From: J027 sp034437655
Lineage (GTDB): Bacteria; Chloroflexota; Anaerolineae; Aggregatilineales; J027
Reading direction: 5' to 3'
DNA: 64,000 nt
NCBI GenBank assembly: GCA_034437655.1
Contig: DAOTTU010000063.1
Coordinates: forward strand, 62,001-126,000
Positions 1-6,763 of this stretch are shown piece by piece. How positions within the stretch are numbered: the first letter of the stretch is position 1; every line of letters begins with the position of its first letter. Under the pieces are notes generated by a model. That model was given only the letters and a program-made list of their open reading frames with translations. It was not told the DNA's origin and did no database searches. A program made the translations under genes and the position numbers.

Positions 1-932
1 TCCGTGCGCTTGCCCCACGTGCCGCCAATAATTGCTGCGATCTCGTCATCAGTCGCGCCTGCACGCAACGGCGTCTTGAGGTCGGTGCCCTTCGCCGCGA
101 ACAGGCAGGTGTAAATTTGACCCTCGGGAGAAAGGCGCATCCGTGAACAGTTGCCGCAGAAGGGTTTCGTGACTGAAGCAATGATGCCCATTTCACCACC
201 GCCATCTTTATAGCGGAAACTCAACGCCGGGGCAGAGGGGTGCTTGCGTGGGATAGCTTCCAGCGGCAAGATTTTGTCAATACGCTCGATAATCTCGTCA
301 GCGGTGACGACCTGATCCATTTCCCAGCCGTTTTTGGTGCCAACATCCATAAATTCGATGAAGCGTAGAATATAGCCGTTGTCCTTGCAGAAGCGGGCCA
401 TATCTTCGATAGTGTGGTCGTTAACGCCCCGTTGCACCACCGCATTGATCTTGATCGGCCGCAAGTTCGCTGCTTCAGCCGCGCGGATGCCCTTCATCAC
501 GTCGTCAAAACTGGCCCGGCCGCCGTTCATTTGCTGGAAAACAGCGTCATCAGTGCTATCAAGGCTGATGGTGACACGGTTTAAGCCCGCATCAGCGAGA
601 ATTTGCGCCTTTTTGGGCAGCAAGACGCCGTTGGTTGTCATGGCGAGGTCTTTCACCCCGTCAATTTCGGCGAGCATGGCAACCAGTTTTTCGAGTTCTT
701 GCCGCACCAGTGGTTCACCGCCTGTCAGCCGCAACTTAACGGCACCTTGTTGCACAATGATGCGCGTCAGACGCGTAATTTCTTCAAAGGTCAACAGGCG
801 CGCTTTGGTGAGGAATTTGTAGCCCTCATGGAAGATTTCCTCGGGCATACAATATGTACAGCGAAAATTGCAACGGTCGGTCACAGAAATGCGCAGGTCA
901 CGGAGGGGACGGTCAAATTGGTCTCTTAGCAT
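1..932 (-). CDS. moaA: GTP 3',8-cyclase MoaA (3' end cut by window edge)
   Basis: Radical SAM enzyme that converts GTP to the cyclic intermediate of molybdopterin synthesis. The translation from ATG at 932 has the radical-SAM cluster motif C-N-F-R-C-T-Y-C at about residues 21-28. Near the left edge it has the C-terminal second-cluster motif PFCGNCSRMRLSPEGQIYTC, which is diagnostic for MoaA. About 310 codons are present; the family is usually 320-340, so only the last few residues lie outside the window. It is the last gene of a minus-strand run moeA, moeA-PBP, moaA with gaps of about 42 and 46 nt, so probably one transcript. The start was chosen because it gives the usual short N-terminus before RPLRDLRISVTDRC. 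Confidence 0.95.
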   Translation of the reverse strand, partial: MLRDQFDRPLRDLRISVTDRCNFRCTYCMPEEIFHEGYKFLTKARLLTFEEITRLTRIIVQQGAVKLRLTGGEPLVRQELEKLVAMLAEIDGVKDLAMTTNGVLLPKKAQILADAGLNRVTISLDSTDDAVFQQMNGGRASFDDVMKGIRAAEAANLRPIKINAVVQRGVNDHTIEDMARFCKDNGYILRFIEFMDVGTKNGWEMDQVVTADEIIERIDKILPLEAIPRKHPSAPALSFRYKDGGGEMGIIASVTKPFCGNCSRMRLSPEGQIYTCLFAAKGTDLKTPLRAGATDDEIAAIIGGTWGKRT

Positions 933-978
933 GGCAATGGTGTCCTATCGTCCTAAAATGTGTCTTTTGCAAGTATGG

Positions 979-2898
979 CTAGCGAACAATCTGTCCAGTT
1001 TCGCGGGTGTCATAGCCCGGTTGTTGTGCAAGGTCGGCTTTGTAAGCATTGCTGTTTAGCGTCTCCAGCAGATACTTCACGCCAGGATGCTCAAGGTAGG
1101 TAGTCGGAATAACGAAGTCGTAGCGTTCCCAACCGACGGGTACAAAATCCAGCCCAAGCGCCAATGCCCCGCTGCGTACCCCGAGCCCACAATCAGCGAT
1201 CCCGGTGGCGACTGCGGCTGCAACACCGAGATGGGTGTACTGCTCATGGGTATAGCCAGAAACATCCTCTGGTGCAATGTTGCGCTGCTTGAGTTCATAG
1301 TCCAGCAGCAAACGGGTGCCAGCGCCACGTTGGCGGTTAACGTATGTTACACGCGGAAGGTCATCAATTCCCTGAATATTCTCTGGATTACCTTTTGCAA
1401 TAATGAGGCCCTGTTCACGGTGGGCGAAGGTCACAACACGAACCGCGACATTGCGTAGTTGCTTGTCGATATAAGGGAGATTGTATTCACCGCTGGCCTC
1501 GTCCAGCATATGCATCCCGGCAATGTGCGTCTCATTGCGACGTAACGCGACGAGTCCACCCATAGAACCAACATGCGCTGACGTAATGCGATAGCCGGGA
1601 TATTGCAGGGCCAGATGTTGCCCGAGCAAGTCAATCATTGGGTCATGGCTGCCCATCATTTGAATGGCTTGCTGAATGTCGTCGCGGTAGAGCAGCACGT
1701 CGATGTCGTCACCAATGGCGTTGCCTTCATTGAAGCGCGGAATATGGGCCAGCCCATCGGCACGGACCAGTGACGTAATCACGCCTGCACCACGACTCAA
1801 CGGCGTGGCCAGAACCCGTTCCCCAACTTGCGCCACCGACACCCGCACATAATCATCGTCGCCAATGGGGGACACAATCTTACGAGTAAGTTGCGCGGTG
1901 AGGCGTGGCCGGCGCGCCTGTGGATTTGGGCGACCAATCCAGCGTGCCAGCAGCGGTTGCATGAATAGTTCCCCGGTTAACGCGGCGCTGACCGGGTAGC
2001 CGGGAATGCCCATCATTGGCACGTCGCCCACCATCCCCAGAATAACGGGATGCCCGGGCCGCACGGCGACACCATGCACCAGCAACTGCCCCAGTTCTTG
2101 CACCAGTTTGGCAGTGTAGTCCTTGCTGCCTGCTGATGAGCCAGATAGCACCAGAATCAGGTCGGGGGATTGCGCGCGGGCTTGTTGTATAGCGGCCCGC
2201 AGTTGCGCGCGGTCGTCGGGCACAATCTCAAGAACGTGCGGAATACCACCGCATTCTTGCACCTGCGCACTTAACACAAGGCTATTGTATTCGATGAGTT
2301 GACCTTTTTCGGGGGCGGTGCCTGCACTGACGAGTTCGCTGCCAGTGGGAATGATAACCACACGCGGTGCGCGGTGTACAGCGACTTGATGATGACCGCA
2401 GCCTGCAATCGCGCCAATGTCAACCGGCCGCAGTACATGATTGGCCGGGATAACGATTTCCGTCGCGACCATATCTTCACCCATCATGCGGACATGCTGC
2501 CAGGGCGCGACTGGTTTCACGATTTCAATGGTACCGTCGTGTTCCTGCACATCTTCGATCATAATCACCGCGTTCATTTCAGCGGGGATAGGGTCGCCTG
2601 TGTTGACTGCATATGCCTGTGCGGTGTCCTGAAGCTGGACAGGGTTGGTTTCAGTGGCGTTCTGGGTGTCGTTGGCTCGCACCGCAAAGCCGTCCATTGC
2701 AGCCGCATGATAGTGTGGCGAGGAGAGCTTCGCCCAGACAGGTGCAGCGGTGACGCGGCCGAGGGCGTCCTTTAACGCGATCTGTTCGGCGGGCAAAGCT
2801 CCCCAGCGACCAGCTTCACGCAGCGCCATTTCTAGCGCCTTTTGGGCTTCATCAATGGGGATGTCTTCAAGGTAGATGTTGCGTTCGTTGGTGTTCAT
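979..2898 (-). CDS. MoeA-like molybdotransferase fused to a periplasmic-binding-protein-like domain
   Basis: A two-part protein of 639 aa. Residues about 10-415 follow MoeA: an N-terminal domain with HAAAMDGFAV, an MPT-binding domain (PTGSELV, LVLSGSSAGSKDYT, GIPGYPVSA) and a MoeA C-terminal domain. Residues about 420-625 resemble the PBP-like domain (COG1910 type) found fused to MoeA in many anaerobes and archaea; visible segments are HVGSMGGLVALRRNETHIAG, RQRGAGTRLLLDYEL and ATGIADCGLGVRSGA. MoeA inserts Mo or W into molybdopterin. The PBP-like half could bind molybdate or tungstate, or act as a regulator; that is inference. It sits directly downstream of a second moeA. Two MoeA paralogues are often taken as one for Mo and one for W, but the sequence alone cannot assign them. 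Confidence 0.9.
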   Translation of the reverse strand: MNTNERNIYLEDIPIDEAQKALEMALREAGRWGALPAEQIALKDALGRVTAAPVWAKLSSPHYHAAAMDGFAVRANDTQNATETNPVQLQDTAQAYAVNTGDPIPAEMNAVIMIEDVQEHDGTIEIVKPVAPWQHVRMMGEDMVATEIVIPANHVLRPVDIGAIAGCGHHQVAVHRAPRVVIIPTGSELVSAGTAPEKGQLIEYNSLVLSAQVQECGGIPHVLEIVPDDRAQLRAAIQQARAQSPDLILVLSGSSAGSKDYTAKLVQELGQLLVHGVAVRPGHPVILGMVGDVPMMGIPGYPVSAALTGELFMQPLLARWIGRPNPQARRPRLTAQLTRKIVSPIGDDDYVRVSVAQVGERVLATPLSRGAGVITSLVRADGLAHIPRFNEGNAIGDDIDVLLYRDDIQQAIQMMGSHDPMIDLLGQHLALQYPGYRITSAHVGSMGGLVALRRNETHIAGMHMLDEASGEYNLPYIDKQLRNVAVRVVTFAHREQGLIIAKGNPENIQGIDDLPRVTYVNRQRGAGTRLLLDYELKQRNIAPEDVSGYTHEQYTHLGVAAAVATGIADCGLGVRSGALALGLDFVPVGWERYDFVIPTTYLEHPGVKYLLETLNSNAYKADLAQQPGYDTRETGQIVR

Positions 2899-2940
2899 CA
2901 GTGTATTTTGTGTCTCGTTGTTGTCTGCAATGTCGAAAAT

Positions 2941-4179
2941 CTAGAATAGCGTAACGTCTACGATTGTCCCAGCTTTAAGGCCATTACTATTGAGCGGTAC
3001 GTGCAGATAGCCATCGGCATTGATAAGCGTATAAATCAGGTTCGACTTGCCAAAAACAGGCTCAGCAATTACCCCTTCATCACTATTAATCAGCCGAATG
3101 GCAATAGTATCTTCGCGGCCGGTGGTGCTGGCAATGTTAGCGCTCAGTGTCGCTTTGATGCTGCTGCGGCGCGGTGTTGGTTGGCCTGTCAAATAACGCA
3201 AAATGGGTGGCAAGGTTTGGCGTGCAACAGCCATTGCCGAGGCCGGGTTGCCCGGTAGACCAATAACGGGTTTGCCATCACAAGCGGCAATAATTGTTGG
3301 TTTGCCGGGTTTGACTGCTAGCCCGTGTTGCACAATGCCCGGGCTACCGAGCTTTTCAATCACGGCGTTGGTCAGGTCACGCACACTGACTGAACTGCCA
3401 GCCGACATGACCAGCATATCAGCATCGTCAAGGCCAGACCGGGCCAGACTATAAAGGGCGTCCATTGTATCGCGGGCAACCCCCAGTCGGAAAGCATCTG
3501 CGCCGAGTTCTTGCAGTAGTGCAACCAGCATGTAGGAATTAATGTCGCGAATTTGTCCTATAGTTGCATCCTCGCCCGGTTCAACTAATTCGTCGCCGCA
3601 ACTAAGCACAGCCACACGCGGCCGCTTGAGTACCTCAACTGTCGTGATGCCAAGCGCCAACAGCCCGCCGATGTCTTGTGAACGCAGATAATGCCCCGCT
3701 GGCAACACCGCGTTTCCATGCATTATATCTTCGCCAATCTGCACAACGTTCTCGCCGGGTGCGACGGGGGCCAGCACTTCAATCTCAGTGTCGCTGATGC
3801 GTTGCGTACGTTCGATCATGACAATGGCATCGGCTCCATCTGGCAGCATCGCGCCGGTATGGATTTCGGCGGCGGTGCCTGCTTGCAAGGTGAAGTCTGG
3901 CTGTTCGCCCATGAGAACGTGATGTTGAACGTCAAGGTAAGCGGGCAGCGATTCTGACGCACCGAATGTATCGCTTGCGATGACTGCGAAGCCATCCATT
4001 GTGCTACGACGAAAATCAGGTAGGTCGACGGGGGCAGTGGGTGAGATCGCCAGTATACGCCCCAATGCCTCCCACGTAGGCAGGGGAATTATCTCACTGA
4101 ATGGGGTGAGGTGGTCAAATAGAAGATTCAGGGCGTTCGAAGTCGGTATAACTTTGAAAAATTCAGTTTTAGCAGCCAT
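2941..4179 (-). CDS. moeA: Molybdopterin molybdenumtransferase MoeA
   Basis: Stand-alone MoeA of 412 aa, close to the family norm of about 400. It ligates molybdenum (or tungsten) to adenylylated molybdopterin. Visible landmarks are RSTMDGFAV in domain I, GAMLPDGADAIVMIE, the MPT-binding segment SAGSSVSVRDLT, and GLPGNPASA before the C-terminal beta domain. It is the first gene of the leftward cofactor operon and is divergent from the AOR-like small ORF at 4418, with a 238-bp shared upstream region. The neighbouring MoeA-PBP fusion is a paralogue. I saw no Moco-riboswitch-like structure upstream by eye. Confidence 0.93.
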   Translation of the reverse strand: MAAKTEFFKVIPTSNALNLLFDHLTPFSEIIPLPTWEALGRILAISPTAPVDLPDFRRSTMDGFAVIASDTFGASESLPAYLDVQHHVLMGEQPDFTLQAGTAAEIHTGAMLPDGADAIVMIERTQRISDTEIEVLAPVAPGENVVQIGEDIMHGNAVLPAGHYLRSQDIGGLLALGITTVEVLKRPRVAVLSCGDELVEPGEDATIGQIRDINSYMLVALLQELGADAFRLGVARDTMDALYSLARSGLDDADMLVMSAGSSVSVRDLTNAVIEKLGSPGIVQHGLAVKPGKPTIIAACDGKPVIGLPGNPASAMAVARQTLPPILRYLTGQPTPRRSSIKATLSANIASTTGREDTIAIRLINSDEGVIAEPVFGKSNLIYTLINADGYLHVPLNSNGLKAGTIVDVTLF

Positions 4180-4320
4180 GTTACTTTCCAGTACAGCGAT
4201 GTTATTTCAGCCGAATTTTAAACAAACTCTCATGCTTTACACAGGTTAGATGATAAACTCAAACTTTATTCACGAGATATGACAAAAATCATCACAATAA
4301 ATGCGAAAAAAATCACTAAA

Positions 4321-4349
4321 TTGTCAATCGGTGCAAGTTATCGTATACT
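4321..4349 (+). promoter_or_regulatory. Predicted sigma70-type promoter for the AOR-like small ORF
   Basis: A -35 box TTGTCA at 4321-4326 and a -10 box TATACT at 4344-4349 are separated by 17 nt, close to consensus. They lie about 70 nt upstream of the ATG at 4418, so the small ORF appears to have its own promoter. The rest of 4180-4417 is AT-rich and must also hold the leftward moeA promoter, for which I see no equally good match. Confidence 0.6.
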
Positions 4350-4417
4350 TACTCACATAACGCTTATATTATAACACATCTCAGTTTCGCTGAAGATTTG
4401 TAAGGAGACTATTGGTT

Positions 4418-4576
4418 ATGAATCTTGGTGGATATGTGAACCACATTGGGCGCATCAACCTTTCTACCGGCACCGTCAACTACGAAGAAATCCCCGAAGA
4501 ATACTACACCCTCCGTGGCTGGGAAAACGGCGTTGTGCCAGAAGCCAAGCTGCGTGAACTCGAAATCATTGAATAG
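4418..4576 (+). CDS. 52-aa AOR-derived small protein: AOR N-terminus joined in frame to AOR C-terminus
   Basis: Residues 1-30 read like the start of an aldehyde:ferredoxin oxidoreductase (GGYVNHIGRINLSTGTVNYE then EIPEEYY). Residues 29-52 read like the very end of one (YYTLRGWENGVVPEAKLREL). A full AOR is about 600 aa and carries the W-pterin and 4Fe-4S ligands; none of that is present. The join falls at GAAGAATACTAC (4496-4507), encoding EEYY, a short string plausible at both ends of the parent gene, which would fit deletion by microhomology. The ORF keeps a good Shine-Dalgarno (TAAGGAG at 4401), an upstream promoter and a downstream terminator, so it may be expressed. It could be a relic, a functional miniprotein or an assembly collapse. 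The surrounding genes are Mo/W cofactor genes, which suits an ancestral AOR locus. Confidence 0.75.
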   Translation: MNLGGYVNHIGRINLSTGTVNYEEIPEEYYTLRGWENGVVPEAKLRELEIIE

Positions 4577-4628
4577 AACGACTCAAGCAGCAGAGACGAG
4601 ACACTAACTTACGCATAGGGTACGAAAT

Positions 4629-4658
4629 GAGCAGGTCAGACAAAGGCCTGCTCGTTTT
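4629..4658 (+). terminator. Rho-independent terminator after the AOR-like ORF
   Basis: Stem GAGCAGG (4629-4635) pairs with CCTGCTC (4647-4653) across an 11-nt loop, followed by GTTTTG. It lies 53 nt past the stop codon, between convergent genes. Confidence 0.7.
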
Positions 4659-4691
4659 GCGTTGTCTAGCAGTCACCAAAAGCGAACAACA

Positions 4692-5438
4692 CTACCCCAA
4701 CAACCCTGTTGCGTCATCCCCACCCGTGACTTCGATAGTGTATTCCATCCGATATTGCGCGGAATTTGTGGTCTGGTTGCTCCAGCGGAAGGTGTAGTCA
4801 GTGGTTTCGATGTAGTGGGCAGGTAAACGTGCTGGTAGCGTAATAAAAATCGGAGATTCAAACAGATCATCACCACCAAGCGTCAGGTTACCCACAGCAT
4901 CATCGAAGCAAGCCGGGCCAGCACCCAATAGCGGAACCGGGTTCGCCGTTGAAAGGGCCGTCAAAATGGCAAACAATGTCGAAGCTCCGCACTCCATGTC
5001 AACAATGGCATCACCTTCTGCAAAATCACCAAAATTGAGTGATTCTAGATACCTATCGAGCTCGAAGTCGCCTTCGTCAACTTCAACCAGTACAAGCGTG
5101 ATAATGGCGGTGCTAGAGGGCGCAATGTCTAACATGAGTTCAGGGATGTCGTCGTGTACTTCGTTAGCATCAAAGCGGCGTTCAAACTTGCGATAGACGG
5201 TGCTGCGCGTGAGTTCATTGCCAAAGCGGTCAACTTCCGTGATGAAATAATAGAGTGCAATCTCATCCTCGCCATCATCGAACAGCCCGTCATCACTGAG
5301 ATTCAGCGCCTCAAGCCGATCGATGCGAATGCGTACTGTACGGCTGTCGGTGTCGTCGTCCTGCGCCATGAGCGGTGCAGGCAGCAACAAGACAAACAGC
5401 AAGAGCGCAAGCAGAATGGACGCTGATGTTTTCAACAA
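4692..5438 (-). CDS. Secreted protein of unknown function
   Basis: A 248-aa protein with a clear signal peptide (MLKTSASILLALLLFVLLLP, cleavage plausible after APLMA-Q). The mature part is acidic and beta-rich in appearance (RTVRIRIDRLEALNLSDD, ALYYFITEVDRFGNEL, YTFRWSNQTTNSAQYRMEYT), suggesting an extracellular beta-sandwich. It has two cysteines in the mature region (MECGAS and PACFDD). I do not recognise a family. It is convergent with the AOR-like ORF and 26 nt from the next upstream gene on the same strand, so it may be cotranscribed with the MoaD-like genes. The segment EVHDDIPELMLDIAPSSTAI may be a strand-rich core, but that is only a visual impression. Confidence 0.7.
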   Translation of the reverse strand: MLKTSASILLALLLFVLLLPAPLMAQDDDTDSRTVRIRIDRLEALNLSDDGLFDDGEDEIALYYFITEVDRFGNELTRSTVYRKFERRFDANEVHDDIPELMLDIAPSSTAIITLVLVEVDEGDFELDRYLESLNFGDFAEGDAIVDMECGASTLFAILTALSTANPVPLLGAGPACFDDAVGNLTLGGDDLFESPIFITLPARLPAHYIETTDYTFRWSNQTTNSAQYRMEYTIEVTGGDDATGLLG

Positions 5439-5464
5439 ATCGGTTTTCCTTTTGGCTAACTTGA

Positions 5465-5722
5465 CTACCCGCCACCGCGCATGGTCTTCATCCGCATAAA
5501 GTTGCGGACTTTCTCGACGGATTCGGCATCATTGCCTTCGATAACCAGCATGTCGCGTCGAATCTCCATTACTGTGATGCGCACTGGCTCCATTTCGACC
5601 AACTCTGCCCACCAGCCATCGCCTTCAACAGCCAACTCGGCTGTGGGGGTGCCACCGATTTCGGTCAGGTATTCCATCACACGAAAACGAGGCACATTGC
5701 GCAGTTCAAGTTCATAGCGCAT
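5465..5722 (-). CDS. Small conserved-looking protein downstream of the MoaD-like gene
   Basis: An 85-aa soluble protein with alternating strand and helix pattern: MRYELELRNVPRFRVMEYLTE, then EPVRITVMEIRRDMLVIEG, then a helix ESVEKVRNFMRMK. The pattern suggests a small ferredoxin-like alpha/beta fold. No catalytic motif is visible and I cannot name the family. The stop codon of the MoaD-like gene lies 3 nt upstream, so the two are almost certainly translated from one message. A role tied to the sulfur carrier or to a tungsto/molybdoenzyme is inferred from position only. Confidence 0.65.
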   Translation of the reverse strand: MRYELELRNVPRFRVMEYLTEIGGTPTAELAVEGDGWWAELVEMEPVRITVMEIRRDMLVIEGNDAESVEKVRNFMRMKTMRGGG

Positions 5723-5725
5723 TGA

Positions 5726-6007
5726 TCAGCCTCCGGCAGTTGGTGGCATCAACACGACCTGATGATCGGACTTGATCACGGTGTCCAACCCATCGCCCCA
5801 GTGGATATGCCGGCCATGCACGAGAATATGGACAGCGCCAGTCAACTCACCGTTCTGGTCAATGATTTCGTCAGCAAGCGGGGGGCAAATAGTGCGAATG
5901 TCGTCTAACAATTGGCGCACGGTCTGACCGTCTTGAAAGGGCACATCGATGGTCTTGGTGCCGGCCAGATCACGCAGGGTTGCAAATAATTTAAGTGTTT
6001 TGGTCAT
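5726..6007 (-). CDS. moaD: MoaD/ThiS-family sulfur carrier protein
   Basis: A 93-aa beta-grasp protein ending in Gly-Gly (MPPTAGG), the C-terminus that is adenylated and thiocarboxylated in MoaD and ThiS. It has MoaD-like spacing: KLFATLRDLAGTKT, then GQTVRQLLDDI, then VHILVHGRHIHWGDGLDTVI and a final VVLMPPTAGG. I chose the ATG at 6007 rather than an upstream in-frame codon at 6031 because AAAGGA lies about 9 nt before it and homologues begin near this point. It may donate sulfur for molybdopterin synthase. MoaD-like genes are also commonly found beside AOR genes, which matches the AOR-like ORF 1.4 kb away. Confidence 0.88.
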   Translation of the reverse strand: MTKTLKLFATLRDLAGTKTIDVPFQDGQTVRQLLDDIRTICPPLADEIIDQNGELTGAVHILVHGRHIHWGDGLDTVIKSDHQVVLMPPTAGG

Positions 6008-6069
6008 GATAGCATATCCTTTTTTGTACATTCCTTCTCATTGTACACATTTTTTTTGGATTAATCTGA

Positions 6070-6098
6070 GACTTTTAACGGAGCCTTCAGGTTATAAT
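6070..6098 (+). promoter_or_regulatory. Predicted promoter for the Mop gene
   Basis: A perfect -10 hexamer TATAAT occupies 6093-6098, about 49 nt before the Mop ATG. Seventeen nt upstream the -35 position reads GACTTT, a weak match. The promoter shares a 139-bp gap with the divergent moaD-like gene. Confidence 0.5.
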
Positions 6099-6146
6099 GA
6101 CGCTGTTTTTGCAAAATACATAGATCAATCGCAAGGAGAAGCAACT

Positions 6147-6356
6147 ATGGCACTTAGCGCTCGCAACGAACTCACTGGCACCGTTAAATCAATGAAGAAA
6201 GATGCAATTATGGCCGAAGTCGTCGTTGAACTCGCCGGCGGTCAAGAAGTTGTCTCTGTCATTACGGCCGCATCTGCTGAAGCACTTGGCGTTGCCGAAG
6301 GTAAGACGGTTACTGTTGTCATTAAATCGACTAATGTAATGCTATTGTCTGAGTAG
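6147..6356 (+). CDS. mop: Molbindin (Mop/TOBE domain protein)
   Basis: A 69-aa single Mop domain: LSARNELTGTVKSMKKDAIM, then VVELAGGQEVVSVITAASAE and a closing VTVVIKSTNVMLLSE. Mop proteins assemble as oligomers that bind molybdate or tungstate in the cytoplasm. Length and pattern match the Clostridium Mop type with one domain. AAGGAG is centred about 12 nt upstream of the ATG. It lies next to the cofactor genes but has its own promoter and terminator, so it is probably an independent storage or homeostasis protein. Confidence 0.92.
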   Translation: MALSARNELTGTVKSMKKDAIMAEVVVELAGGQEVVSVITAASAEALGVAEGKTVTVVIKSTNVMLLSE

Positions 6357-6403
6357 TTAAATCTGGTAACTTTTTAACAGCTCAGTCAAATAACACTATC
6401 AAA

Positions 6404-6430
6404 CCTGCTGACTCCTTCAGCGGGTTTTTT
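6404..6430 (+). terminator. Rho-independent terminator after mop
   Basis: Stem CCTGCTGA (6404-6411) pairs with TCAGCGGG (6417-6424; one G-T pair), followed by six T residues. Confidence 0.85.
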
Positions 6431-6763
6431 GTTGTGTGGTGCATAAATGGGCAAATCTAAACAATTCTTAGCATAGCACTTTTTTTCAGCGCTCATTGTC
6501 ATTGAAATCAATGCGCTAGCTCATTACCAATTCTCATCAATAAAGGCTAAAGTCTATAGTAGATGAACGGGAAAAACATCGCGGTCTTACATTGACAGTT
6601 TAATTTCCGAACCGTATGCAATCAAGTCAGCACACGTTTGTTACGGAGGTGTTACCTAGTCGATATTATTACTACATTTTCGAAAAATGCTTTGTCGTTT
6701 ATGGGGGGGAGAAACAAGCTCCATACCGACGAGGCGCAACGTACGGAGGAGTAATTTAAATCA
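6431..6763. other. Intergenic region, no gene; upstream region of the decaheme cytochrome
   Basis: This 333-bp stretch holds no convincing ORF. A predicted promoter is listed separately at 6592-6620. Between it and the cytochrome start lies about 140 nt of probable 5' leader ending in GGAGGAG at 6745-6751. No riboswitch or clear operator was recognised. Confidence 0.6.
6592..6620 (+). promoter_or_regulatory. Predicted promoter of the decaheme cytochrome gene
   Basis: A perfect -35 TTGACA (6592-6597) and a -10-like TATGCA (6615-6620) are separated by 17 nt. This leaves a leader of roughly 140 nt before the ATG at 6764. Confidence 0.55.

Noticed and set aside
4180..4417. Possible Moco riboswitch between moeA and the AOR-like ORF
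   Set aside because: The region is AT-rich and lacks the GC-rich paired stems expected; only a promoter is supported.
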